Part shown: piece after piece, positions 10,400-22,645 of the stretch
Position numbering within the stretch: the first letter of the stretch is position 1
Layout of the letters: every line of letters starts with the position of its first letter
Program-made: the position numbers and the translations under genes
NCBI RefSeq assembly: GCF_051020765.1
Contig: NC_134934.1
Location: 6,338,001-6,402,000, forward strand
From: Lasioglossum baleicum
Taxonomy: Eukaryota > Arthropoda > Insecta > Hymenoptera > Halictidae
DNA: 64,000 nucleotides
Reading direction: 5' to 3'
The notes under the pieces: generated by a model
What the model was told of the DNA's origin: nothing
The model's input: only the letters and a program-made list of their open reading frames with translations
Databases searched by the model: none

Positions 10400-13190
10400 A
10401 AAGACCCTGTACATACTGCCGGATCGGCTGCATCTGTATGTTTATAAAAAGAACCACGCGAAATCGGCATTTTCCAGTAAAAAGAAGCGAATTCGCTGTT
10501 AAAAGTTGCGGCTCGCGTACTCGCAGATACGCCGTCCGCGCTAATTAACAATCACGAGGAGGAATCGTTCCGTCGGCGCCGGACGACACGTCTAGCCGGC
10601 CGTTTATCGACTGCACGGCCGTATCGTTGGCTACCGGTGCACCAGCGTAACGACATCGTTATCGTTCCAGCGATCGTCGATCCCTGCGGTTCCACCGATA
10701 TTGTATGTACGGTACGATATTCTCTCTCGGTCGGCCCGGACCCGATTTCCTGCCGATTGACCCGGCGCGACACTGCGAATCCACGCCGCGTGAATTACAA
10801 TCGCCACTTGGCCGATCGGATATCTCTGCGCAGAGAACAGTCTGTCGCCGCAAACAACGAGCACACCCGCGACTCACCGTTGTTAACGCCACCGGTGAAT
10901 CCGTCGAGATGCACTGGGCTCCGGGAATCCCGCATCAGATGCAATCTCCTATTGACTCGGTTTCCGCTGGTGCGCGGCCTAAATGCGCCCGGAGAGCCTC
11001 TTCGCCAAAGTGTCCCGATCAGAAGACATTTTACGTCGACTGGGAAGTCGATATTTGGGCCACGATGAATGTAGGAAGTCGCAGAGTTTGCAGAGGTTCT
11101 TGGCTTCGTTTTCGTGTCGTCAAATAGCCCTTTTCGATGCGGGTGCAGGAGACAGTCGTCCTAATGCAACATCATTAGCTTAGATCAATGGCTATAAAAT
11201 GTTTATACAATATTTCCTGCGTAAAACAGTTTTGTATTAGCCCCCCAATTTTTCTCTTTCAATTTTAACGACGATTATTGTGGGCGTCTAGAATAATAAT
11301 ACGTGTCTCTCATATTTGGCAGAAATAGGGCGAAAGACCAAACTTCCACTGACATGTGCTTCATGATTTCTACCTGGGGAGCATTAAGAAGAGTTATGTG
11401 GTTCTGGATTGTTAAATCCTGATTTGGGACCGACAGTTTGGCCCGACGCGCCGGCGTCGTCGCGTACCGGAAGCCGCGGTCCCGGACCTGTAAATAGCGA
11501 CAGAAATTCTGACGCATTGTGGGTCGCGCTTCTTGACCGCTGACGACCGTCGCCGACCGCTAGGAATTACCTAACAGACATGGAGGATCTCTCGAGGCGC
11601 CGCTCTAGCGAATTCCGCGACCATTCTTCCGTCGGTGAATCATTTAACGCCGAGGTTCTAGACGTCGCGACAGGTATCCGAATTCTTGGGTTAATTTCGT
11701 TTGAACTTTGGTCTCGGGAGAACTTCCAACGGAATGCGTTACGCAACGCTAATTCAGATTTCACGGCGGTGATATATTGACGATCTTCATCAGGCTTTAT
11801 GCATTTTAGCAGTGTTTGCTCGATTCTGCAGCAGCGTAGAATTTACGAGAGCTGCGTCCTCGAATGAAGATCTTCTTGGATCTACAGCAAATGGTGCTGA
11901 AGAGACTCGAACACTTTGAGATGCCTTCCCAATATACATTCGTGTTTACTAAAGTACATAGTAAGCTTCCATATTCCCTCAAAAGTATGCATGCATAAAT
12001 TCCCCAAACATTGAACTTGATCATTGCGATATTCATCATTGCACTAGATCTAAAGACTCCGACAGATCTATTGTGTATCCAGCGAATCTTAGCAAAGAAT
12101 TTTTGTATAAATTCAAAATGTTGTTGCTGATAGCAATTTTATTTCAACGAAGTAATTTCATTGTATGAAAAGTAAGATCATTGTATGAAAAAAGGCAGTG
12201 CAATGGGGTTAATCTATTTCGCGCGGGAGAATGTGCAACAAACGTTCGATTAAGTTGGCAAACAGCATTTCTCCCGTCTTAGTCCGCCAAAGGGGTTTCG
12301 GATCAAAGCGTTCCCTCTTCGGAACTATCATAGTTTTCTATTTGATATCGTTCTCGGCGCTGAATCACTGCCAACTTCGCCAGAATCCATCTACGAAATC
12401 GTGATTGGAAGGCCAACTATTCCGAAGCTTCCTCGATGTAAATTCGATCGTGTCCGTCCGTGCAAACTCCGTGCGCGGAATTCCCGCGTAACAATGTGTG
12501 CCGGCTATTCAGAAGCAGGCTTCTCAGGCCGCGGATTTACGGTCTTCGGAGCGAGAGAAACGCGGGAAGCCGAGAAACGGCGCGCCGCGGCGGGTGCGTA
12601 ACTTTTACTACTGTCACGGTTGATTATGCGGGTGAATGGGAATCCAGTGGAGCGGCTCGCAAGCCAAGTGAAATAATTAGCAATAGTGGTCGCGTGATAC
12701 GCGTCACTCTCCTTCCGGGCTTGCGTGTAATCATTCTCGCGATGTGATGGCAACAAGCAAAGAATTCAATTATAATACTTTCTCATTTGGTGTATGTAAT
12801 CAACGACGTTTGCCTATGCAGAAAGGAACGCGTCGATTCGAATAAAATGGAAATATGGCGAAACAGTACAATGTGGCTTTCATTCGATTCTTGGTTAATA
12901 ATCGGCGGTTTGGTAGCGGCGCATCGATAACTGCGTCTAAAGCGTGGCCGCACCTCGTCCCGGACCGAAATGAGAAATTTCGTTTTGCAACGATCATTCG
13001 GGGCGTAGGGGCTCCGCGTAATTTACGCGTCCGATAAATCAAAACCGTTCGGAAATCTATGTAAATATTATCGTCGGTGATATGTGGCCTTGTTACCGAA
13101 ACGATTCGGCATCTCCTCCTACCCTCCGCGGGCTGAAAGAAAAATCGCCAGCGCGGTGTTTATTGCTGAAATATCGTTTCAGCTATTACG
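10400..13190. other. Non-genic stretch, GC-rich then AT-rich
   Basis: No gene is recognised. The part at 10500-11100 is GC-rich with overlapping frames on both strands, none with a domain I know. The part at 11780-12230 is AT-rich. It contains a 20-bp step duplication at 12158-12191 (TCATTGTATGAAAA twice). Confidence 0.5.
12192..12212 (-). mobile_element. Possible solo piggyBac-like end
   Basis: Read on the reverse strand, TTAACCCCATTGCACTGCC has the TTAA plus CCC start typical of piggyBac-type ends. No matching partner end was found within about 600 bp to the left, so this may be a remnant or chance. Confidence 0.3.
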
Positions 13191-13194
13191 CCTA

Positions 13195-13215
13195 ATTATT
13201 GGTCGTACCAATAAT
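13195..13215. repeat. Perfect short hairpin with CCAAT motif
   Basis: A 9-bp inverted repeat (ATTATTGGT / ACCAATAAT) with a 3-nt spacer; the right arm contains CCAAT. No role can be assigned. Confidence 0.6.
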
Positions 13216-13285
13216 AACGGTGATTTACAGTCTGCTTGAAGCGTTATACTGTTTACGAGCCATTAGTTCGAGAGATTTACGGTGA

Positions 13286-13318
13286 ACGGTTTCCCCCCCC
13301 CCTCCCCCAACCCCCCAC
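13286..13318. repeat. Poly-C tract
   Basis: A C-rich run with few interruptions. It is low-complexity sequence and prone to assembly error. Confidence 0.8.
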
Positions 13319-13627
13319 CATTGACTCATGGCATCGTTTTAAATGAGTTCGCATCGATTCATCTTGATTAATTAAGGAAATATACGAGCCGGTTGACGTA
13401 ACTCTCGAAACCTCGATATTATGTACCACCTAAATCTCCTCGGCTAACGAGAGAGGCCGGTTTGTTGCGACTTGTGTCTTACAGCGTCCTTCGAGGAGCT
13501 CTTAACCTCGAAGGCGATTTATCTTCGTGTCTGAAATTATCAGTGCTCGAGAAGAGGCATAATCAGGTTGATGGTGATGCATACGAACCTACTTTCGATG
13601 AAGAATGGCTTAAACTTCGCTCCGCGG

Positions 13628-14263
13628 TGTTTAATCATTTTTTAAAGTACGCGGAGTAGTGCTAGAAACGCGGGGATTGAAATATCCGGTGTACGAAAAG
13701 GGACGTAATGTTTCATCATTTTTTTTACAGCGAAGCAGTGCTAAAAATTTAGGGGTTGAGAGGGTCGTTGGTCCGAGAGCAGCCATAAACTTAATTTTGC
13801 ATTTAATAATTTTTTACCCTCGGGGTAGTGCCAGAAACGCGGGGTAGGAATACCTGAAGCAATGCTGTCTTCAATTAGTAAATTAACTAAATTATAAGCA
13901 AATACATTTGCTAATTTTAAGGCGAGCTGGTGAAAACTTGTGTGTTTTAAATTATTCTTTCATGGCCACGCCCATTTTCGGCGATTTGGGGTTGAAAAGT
14001 TCGACGAGATTTCTTCACTTCACGATGAACCGGTTTCCGCGCAAACCTAACCGCCAAAACTTGATTCGCGTGTTCTAAATTATTGCTGCACATAGTTCGT
14101 TGCGGCTCTAAAATTGGGGGTGGAAAAGTTTGAAACAAGAGCTTCTTCCCAAAGGAATTCGCTCGATGAACAAAATTATTCGCAAATATGTGCAGTGGCT
14201 TCGAAGCAGGTTCATTGAATGAACTGTTCGCCTTAAATTATTCTTTAATAGTTTTGTGGAGAG
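13628..14263 (+). repeat. Diverged tandem array of six units (about 80-160 bp)
   Basis: A core made of a TTTAATCATTTTTT-like AT stretch, then a GC-rich segment, then GGGGTTGA recurs with cores starting near 13628, 13708, 13799, 13942, 14069 and 14227. The first three units share GTAGTGCTAGAAACGCGGGG or close variants (13656, 13735, 13826). Units four and five share TAAATTATT and GGGGTTGAAAAG-like segments. The sixth keeps only the AT half. Spacing is irregular and divergence high, so this is an old array. No coding role is evident. Confidence 0.6.
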
Positions 14264-17200
14264 AATTAATTAGAGATTTCAGTAAACCTTCAGGAACCTC
14301 AAACGAGTTCAAAAGTTTCAAACAAAATTTTCCTTCGTTCATAATTTAATTAAGTTCCTGATTTCTACGTGAACTCTCGTAGCATTAATCGGAGAGAGCG
14401 CGATCGCAGATTTTGTTTCAGGTCCACTACTCTACTAATTAATCCTGCTGCCCTTTTCAATTAAGTATACACTTTATATCCAGGCCACAGTGCCGTGAAA
14501 TACAGGAATTAAATTTTAGTAATTCAGAAAGGTTTACACAATTATTTAATATAATTTTATATTACTTATAAGAGAAGAAGATATTATTATTTATTTAATT
14601 CTGAATGATTACACTATTTCTTGATTATGTCACCGTGTGAATCTTAACAAGAATTCTGTTTTCTGCTTAAAATTGGCAATAATCAAGAAACTATTTTTTG
14701 AAGTTCCGATGAAATTTTGGGAACAAAATTCAGAGAGCCACAGATAAATGCTGAAAAATTGAGAGGTTCAAGAGAATTTAGATTTTTGCAACAAAGTAAG
14801 AAGGCCGTTGTTTAAAAAGTTCGCCAGGGTCGCAAAGTCCAGGGATTAAAATTCCAGTTCGACTCGCGGAGGGTTTAAAACAAAAGTCGAAAGGAGCCCC
14901 AGGTGTTTTCCGAGAGAATCGGCGAGTCGGTGCGGAATAAGTCCTAATAGCGGTGTCCCGTTCGTTATGAAAGTGATTATTCCTTGCTTCTCGTGCGGGT
15001 AAGATCACAAAAGGCTCTTTCGCACGGAAGAGTGGCAACGCGGTCGCGAGCGTAGCGTGTCGCGTAAAAATCCGCTTGGTGCGTCGTAAAAATGGAACGA
15101 CTTGCTATAGAGAGGCAACAGGAGAGACGGGGAGAGAAGAGAAGAGAAAGAATCGTTGAATGTTAATAGGTTTCCACGAGAACGCTTGTGGAAATGAAGC
15201 TTTCCAGCTGACGTGTGTCGAACAAGAAGCCTTGGTGTTTGACGGTGGTCGCGAACCGATTTCGGGGATCGGCTCTCGCGCAAAAAAGCTCGCGTCGCGT
15301 GGAATTCACGGTCGCCTGAGCGAAAAGAAATTGAAATCGAACGTACCGGGGCGCGCGTTACGGCGAAAGAGTCAACGCTTTAATTTTCGCAACTCGCCTT
15401 CGCAATCGGACCGGAATGAATAGGCTCCGAGCGGCGACGCGCGCGGAAATGAGATTTTTATTCCTCGTCCTCACCTTTGCCCGCGAAAACTCCCGGCACA
15501 CCTGTAATTTCGCGGGCCGTCCGGCGCGGCACATTAAACGCGAATTTCAATATCGTTCTCTTGCTCCTTTGCCACCGCCGATATTGCTCGTTTCCGCGTC
15601 CGACCGTTGTTGTTTATGCCACTCGCGCACCTCGGATTACGACGCGAAAGTTATCGCGATGGAATTCCGTCACCCTCGGGAAAAAGTGTTTTTGATGTCG
15701 CGCCGGGTAAAGTTCGTGCAATAACCGCGTTTTCCCTCGCGTCGCAGTTAGCGAAACGCTCGCTGTTTAATCCTTTGATGGATGCCGCTTCTTATCTGCC
15801 TGCGTTCGTCCCCCCTGTCCACGAAATTGTTTATTCCCGCGGAGACTGGTTTAGGAACTTCCGAGTTGCTGTGGGAAATTTTATGTTGAAATTTATAATT
15901 CTAACAATCAGTATGATCAATAAAGTATTTCAAAATTGTTATTATTATTATTATTTATTATGCACGGACCGAGGTCCATTTACAATGGAATAAAGACTTA
16001 CAATAGAATAAAGACTTAACATAAATTACTAAGAAAGGACATGCTTTGTTGCGGCCCACGCAAAAAATCCAGCTGCCAAGAGTGTCAATGAATTTCGGAG
16101 TTGGGCGGATCGTGAGTTCAGATGAACTTTGGAAAGGTGCGGACGATGAGTCAGGTGCGAACTGGCGATAGCAGAGGCGTCCAGGTCGAGATTGGACTGT
16201 CAGGCAGCCGTTCGATGAAAATCGCAACAGACAAGCGAATTAACAATTACACCAGAGTAGAGCCGTGGACGCATCCGACGGTGTTAACCGGCCGACGAGT
16301 TTTCAATCGATAGGGTTTCATCGAAGCTTCGATTCCACAGCGAGGCTGAACTCGCGGCGCGGTTTCGAGTGCCTTCGGCTGAGTGCTTTCGAAAGTGACC
16401 ACTCTAAATGAGGCTGGTGTTTGCAGTCGGCTTCAGCAAGGCTTGCCTCATATGTAAATGATAGAATAGAAAATCAAGTGGTCCATTCTTTCGGCCCGAT
16501 TAATTTCGCGTTTTATCCATCGGGGAAAGGGGTGGGGTGGGGGGGGGGGTTGGCTGACGTTTTTCATCCGCGGTGTCACTCGCCAGATCAGCCACAAGTA
16601 GTCATCGACGGTAATCATCGAGGGATTTTAATAGTGGCTCTCTCGGCTGGGGCTCCATTAAATCCGGACAGGCCGCGACACACGCGAAAATTCGATTTTG
16701 AACACCGGTGAAAGGCTTCGAATGTAATTTATGATCATGAAGTGGAAATTTACTAAATGTAATGGCCGAGGACACTATGTTTCCTGTCTGGAATTTTGAG
16801 ACCGTACATTTTCAATCTGGAGAAGTGCATCTTTCATTTCATGGCTGAAATGAATGATTTTCTGCTTCAGCTTAATGTGTAAATACTACATTTTTAGTGG
16901 CTAAGTGGTTTGCGCTTTTCCAAACATACAGACGAATTAATTAAAAATCATGAATACGCCCAGCCAGGTAATTTTTTTTTTCGACAATCAAACGATTACG
17001 TACACATCTGTATATCGATTCCGTTCGTGCCGAAGGTATCCTAACCAAGGAGCTGGCTCACCGTGAACCGATGTAAACGAGCGATCGTGTCCGATCTGCG
17101 GTCGATTCGACCGATCTCTCGAGCCTCGGCCGTGTCCCGGGGCGAAGGATCGACGGCGCTTGAGTAATCAGCGAAACACTTCGTATTCTTCCTGCTTCTA

Positions 17201-19796
17201 ATATTCTCGGGACGTGCGCCGACTCCTCTCGTGGAGACCACCAGCCTCGCCACGGTACCGGTTCTCCGGTGTGGTGCGGCAGGTTATTACCGGCCAGCTT
17301 CCCGCTAACCGATTCTCGTGTACCGAACGTCGTCGGCACGGAATTCTTCCTCGCCGTGAACACGTATACCGGCCGCTTCTTAACTTGTTACGCGCCGACC
17401 GGCCGGGCCGATTCGGGACCCAAAAAACGAACAGCGGGATTACACGCGGTTACATAATCAGAATGCGCTCCCGACCCTTCCGGATAACCTGAGGCTTGAA
17501 AAAAAAAAGAACGCTGTGGTGGGGACCGTTTAGCGAGATTTATGCCACTGTGGAGTCCTCGCGAATTCTTTTTACTGTCCCCGTTTTGGACTACGAGATG
17601 ATCTAGTTGCATTCACTGGAATTGTCGAGGCATCGTTTTAAATGGATTTTGGTTGTTCGTACTCGGACAATTTATGTTCAGTAAGATTTATACAGTTGTG
17701 GATTCATTGTTAGGAACTTCTTATGCACATTCTTCAAATTTGCACCCACTCACAAAAGCTCCATTCACTAAAAATGAGTTGTGTTCTTTAGAAGACAGTC
17801 GATGAGGAGAGGTCCGTCATAAATCAAACGAAGTTTCTCTAGCCAGTGAAGAAGAAGACTCGATTTAGAAAGTTGACACAACCGGATGTTTTTGTAAGAT
17901 TTGAGGTCCTGGAGAATCTTGTACGCCTCATTAACAAGTGAATGTCTCCACCGAGAGTATCTGCGCTTCACCAACGCAGTTCAATGAAAAAAATCAATTA
18001 TCTACCACGCTGAATTTGAACAATTATTTACACATTGGCAAAACAAGACCTCAAAAGTATCCTCAAAATTACTAAATTGATAAAGATGCCAGTTTTACCT
18101 GGCTGAAAAATTCTCGAAGACGAATTCGAGCATGAACGAGGACTGTCACTCTCATCCCAATATACCGCAGTCAGCTTTCTATTTGCGCAGCGGGTCAGAA
18201 AAGAGGTTCAAATGCCCGTGTCTCGTTCCGAACCGGAAGCCACTCGTTTACCGGCCCACTGTTCTACAAATTAAACTAAGCGGCGCAGATTCCCTGTCGG
18301 TAATCATAAAATCGAGACGACGGGTCGCCCACGGATCCGTACGATTGCTTTCAGAGAAAATTCCGCTCGCGGCTATTAAACCGACGGGTGAGGAGGATAC
18401 GAAACGAAAAGAACAATCGTCTGTTTGAATAGGAAATATTTACGTTAGCATTGCGGCGAGAGAGCCGTAAACGAGCCGCCGCCGGGCCGTCTCGTCGAAG
18501 CGACTTAATTCCCGTTTGCAAAATCCCGCGCGCCGCCACTGCTCGGCGTGTCAAAGCGCACTGAAGAGGAGGAAGAGCAAATAGAAATCCGTCGGAAATC
18601 GAATGTTCGCGATTCGATGACCAACGCGCGTCGAGTGGACGTTTACAGGGAAACACGGATCGAGCTATCTGCGAAACGATGTTAAGGATCCGCTTCGATT
18701 TAACGAGCTCGCTGTTCGCTGTTTGGTATTACACATTTTTTGTTACAGCTTTCATGGACCGCCGGAGATTGCAGTTCGCGCGCCGCTGAACCGCGAGACC
18801 CGATATCTCGCAAAATATTAGTTAAACCAATAAAATCGTGGAATTATTCCTCTGAAAATTACAGCTTCGAGTCGCTTTACTGCATAATTGCTGAATTAAT
18901 TACGCTAGTATAGTCCAATAATCTGAAAAATTTTGGTCCGATAAAATATAAGAGAAAGGCTGTTCTCAATCAACGCTAGAGCAAATAAAATTGTGAAGTT
19001 TTTCAGTCGTCAGAAATAATTAGATAAAATCGAAATAAATTCAATCTTGTCATTTTCACTTTACAGTGGGTTCAATAATAAATTCTCGTTGCAGTTTCTC
19101 CAGAAGAAACAACGAGCAACTGGTATCCGGGAATCGATGAATGTTGCAAACGCGGACATTTTTCATTGTACTTATTATCCACGAGTGGAGTGAATTTCGC
19201 GCGTTAGTTGGGTAACCGGGCACACATTCTTTTTTTAATTAAACGCGTGCACGTGACACGAATGCGGCGGCCCGAGATCGACGAGCGAGAGCCGGCGCGC
19301 TACATTATGAATAGGAAACGTGTTACATCCGATGCAAATTACATGAGAACTCATCGAGGATGCAAATATACGTGGAGCGGCCCGAAAACGGAGCGAGTTT
19401 ATCGTCCCGGTTGGTTGCGCCTCGGCAATTTGCTTGATGAAAGCCTGCTTGACGTTTCATTTGCACGGGGATGCTCATGCCCGAGGTAAAAGTAAGGGCC
19501 TCTGGTACCGATTCCTCGTCTAATTGTGTGCACCGAGCGGAATAGAACCAGTGCGTTTGGTCTTCTTCTGTGAAAACTCTGTAGCATTCGGTCTCGTTCC
19601 ATGCTAAAATAATTCCTGGATTCGGGAGGACTTTGAACGCATTGATTACGAACACTCGAACGCATTGATACTGGTTCGTGGTTCAACGCGCATCGTACTT
19701 GTCGATTCTTTAAATTACCTTTCAATTTTTCTGAGATGCGGGATCGCTTTAAAATATTTTTAATGTAATACCTGGTGAGACACCCGACCCTACACC
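14264..19796. other. Non-genic stretch
   Basis: No gene is recognised. The AT-rich part at 14450-14770 includes a 12-bp inverted repeat (TTTCTTGATTAT, 14617 and 14679) but no element ends. A TTA run lies at about 15939-15960 and a G-run at 16535-16550. A minus-strand frame of 68 codons at 17768-17974 is discussed among the findings. The remainder is CpG-rich sequence without recognisable features. Confidence 0.5.
15981..16016. repeat. 18-bp tandem duplication
   Basis: TACAATGGAATAAAGACT is followed at once by TACAATAGAATAAAGACT, with one mismatch. It is a recent small duplication. Confidence 0.85.
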
Positions 19797-19853
19797 CTTC
19801 CTGTTGTATTTCTAAATGGGTTCAATGAATCCATTCCTCCTGTACAACAGAAG
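19797..19853. repeat. 57-nt imperfect hairpin
   Basis: The outer stem pairs CTTC-CTGTTGTA with TACAACAG-AAG with one bulged base. An internal loop follows, then an inner stem AATGGGT/ATCCATT that closes on a 7-nt loop. The shape is precursor-like but shorter than usual insect miRNA hairpins, and neither arm matches a miRNA I know. It may equally be a small foldback remnant. Confidence 0.4.
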
Positions 19854-22430
19854 AGCCTGTGTTCAGTGAAATTTGGTTCATTTTATTTGAGAATGATCAT
19901 TTCGACACTATTACAACATTATTCTTCTCTCAGCAAAATTGTGAAAAATTATTCCGCGCTCATCATTAGATGTGAAGTTTTACTGTTAGAACTTCTCGCC
20001 GAGAAGTAGTTTTAATCGAAGCAAGTAGAAACGCCAATTTATTAACTTCTCCAATTCGGATCGTCGAAACGAACCACCCCCGAGGGTCGCCGGTCGCCGA
20101 TAGCTTGGCTGTAACTTTATTAGCAAGTACCTTTGAACCAGCCATTCACGGGAACAGCCGGTTTCCCGTGGCAGCGCGAAAAGTAAGAGCGCGATAAGAT
20201 AGTGGGTCCATGTAGAGGCTGCGACCCTCGGATCGTTGTTTTCTCAGCGAAAGTGCCCTTTGGGCAGCATCTGCGCTGTGTGCCCACGGTATGCCAACAC
20301 CCACGAACTGCTCGTCCTCTGAAGAAACGACGAGATAAGCGCCCGAAACTCGACCAGCTCGTAACGGCGTGCGCGGGAAACAAGAGAACGGAGCAGTAAA
20401 ACGCGCGGCGCGGCGCGGTGCAATCGTCGCATCGCGCAATTACGATCGAAACTCGAATCACCGTGGCCCGAAACGTCTTCTGATACAGGCCGAGCTGTTG
20501 TTCTCGGTCTTTTTCTCTCACGGGCACGCGTTCCTGGTTCTCTTTTGCTTCCCTCGGCCCGGTTCTCCTCTCTTCTCTCTCTCCTTTCTTCTCGAAGAGA
20601 ACGGGTTTACGAGATCTTCGGGAAGCAACAGGGCCCTCGTTGACTCGATAGCATCGCGATGCTTAATCGACCGGTCGATAAGGCTCACGAGAGGAGCCGG
20701 CTTGCCTGTCGGCAACCTGTTTATTCTAATTAGCGACCGTCGCGTCAGTGGGAAGAGGGGCTCTCTCCGCATTGTGTCGGGCACAGAGCGCAATCCCGAA
20801 CTACATGAAATGTCCGCGTTATCGGTACACCGGCGTGGAATTTTAAGAGGCAACGATGTTCGACAGAAACCACCGCCCCCCCCCCCAACTCCCCCGTAGA
20901 AGCGTAATTGTCCCCCGGGGGCTGGGACAATGATGTTTAATTCGGATTGCCCGAGCGTTTTCCTGCTTCCGAGCCCTGCGATTGCTCGCGTAATTGCCGC
21001 TTTAGCCCCGCCGCGCCGAGGAGAAAATGGCCATAGGATCGTTCTCTAACGAGTCGTTTAACGAATTGATTCGGATCTTCTTCTCTCGGGCCGATGCTCT
21101 TCGAGGATGTTCGAACTATCCCATCGCATCGTGCCTTGAATGTTGAGGTATCTTGGTGATTTTCACCCTTTTACACTCCGAGTGCCACGTCATATGCGAG
21201 CGACACAATAGTTTTACAAAACTTGGAATTTTTGGGACACGCTGTATATTTATTCCTATTAAAAGGAGGAAAGAGGAAAAACAAGGAAAAACGCATTTAC
21301 ATTTGAACTACGTCTAACGATGTAAACGTGTCGACGTTGTTCTGGTGTCGTTCATGTGAGCGACAGCCTTTAACGAGCACGAACATAAGGATTTCGATCT
21401 CCATTGTCGTCGACCGTTTCCCAAGACGACGATCAACTTCCTGGAGCTTCGTTGCAGTTCTCCGGTGGCTGACAAAAGAATGCACCGCATCTTTAACGAG
21501 GTTTCCATCGAGTTACCCGGGACTCTTTTAGCCGCAATTTCCCCTCGGAAAACGGGCTTTAATACTGGAGGCGCATGCCGGGAGGAGCATTCGGCCGAAA
21601 AATTATTTACAGCGGGAAGCAGCGAGCGTTTCCCGCATCGTGTGTCGGCCTGGGCTCTGGTTGCAACGCGTTGCACACCGCGTCCTCTTCTCTCTCCTCT
21701 GCCGTGCTGTGTGCGCACTGTTGACACACGTCCGGGTCCCGGTTCCCGGCGTTCCGGGCGTTCAATTTTCAACAGATTTCTATTTGCCCCTCGTGTGTAC
21801 CGTTCGGTCAGTCGAGCAGCCGCGGCACCATTGTCCGTGGCCGGGTCTCTTTTCATCCAGACGTGAGCGTCTGGCCGCCATAAATCGCGGACGACGAGCG
21901 GCCAGGAATCCGCCGCGACACCGGCCGGCGTCGTCGGCTCGCCACGGGAGAGAAAATCGCCTTTTGTCCACGGGGACGTTAATAATTACTCATGCAAACG
22001 AGCCGTACGAAGACGGCCCCCCACGCCCCCTCCCCTTCCTCCGCCGGCCGCGCCGCGACAGCATTCACTGGGTGCACCGGAAGTGTCTGCACCCCTCCGC
22101 GCCCCCGTCTGCGTCGTCTACCCACCCCCGACGGGACCACTGGACGAACCTTTTTCGCGAAATTTACGGTCGGAAATATCTTCGAGGACATCAATATTTC
22201 AGCCCCTCTCCCGGTCTCAGCCGTGGGATGTGTCCGCGCGCGGAACGACTACGCTCCTCGACGTGCCCGTTTTAACCGACTGGATTAGTCATCGCGATAC
22301 GTTTGCGCATCCGGGGAATCTTATATGTTTGGTGTTGCATGTCATCTCGGCCCTTCTGAGACACCGTGAGGTATGATCGCTCATGGTCCGTGTCCAGAAA
22401 TTTAGGGAAATCATTTTCACGAATTTTTCA
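19854..22430. other. Non-genic stretch, GC-rich
   Basis: No gene is recognised. The part from 20100 to 22300 is GC- and CpG-rich, with a C-run at about 20872-20885 and many overlapping frames on both strands. The longest of these are Arg/Pro/Ser-rich and lack any recognisable domain. Confidence 0.5.
21212..21250 (-). mobile_element. Possible solo terminal repeat of a Tc/mariner-like MITE
   Basis: Read on the reverse strand, ATACAGCGTGTCCCAAAAAT resembles the TACAGGGTGTYYC-type ends seen in many insect elements, including the intact element at 59342-59507. No partner end was found nearby. Confidence 0.3.
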
Positions 22431-22645
22431 TGCGAATCTTCAAGCCACAAACTTTTAAGAGCTGCTCCTCTTCCGGTAAAAATCTTGCAAGGATTACTGT
22501 TTTATGCATTACGCCTGAAAGCATTTAGCGTAATAATCTTTATGAGTTGTTAAGTCTCGAAACTCTGAGTCACGAACTTTTAAGCAATAACTGCTTCAAC
22601 GAAAATTATAGGAGAATTACTGTTTCATGTGTCATGTATGCATGG
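22431..22645. repeat. Diverged tandem duplication, period about 125 bp
   Basis: Two units align by eye: CACAAACTTTTAAG (22446) with CACGAACTTTTAAG (22571), then GGATTACTGTTTTATG with GAATTACTGTTTCATG. Divergence is high, so the duplication is old. Confidence 0.6.

Noticed and set aside
21640..22275. 211-codon plus-strand frame
   Set aside because: GC-rich chance frame with Pro/Arg/Ser bias; no domain and several competing frames.
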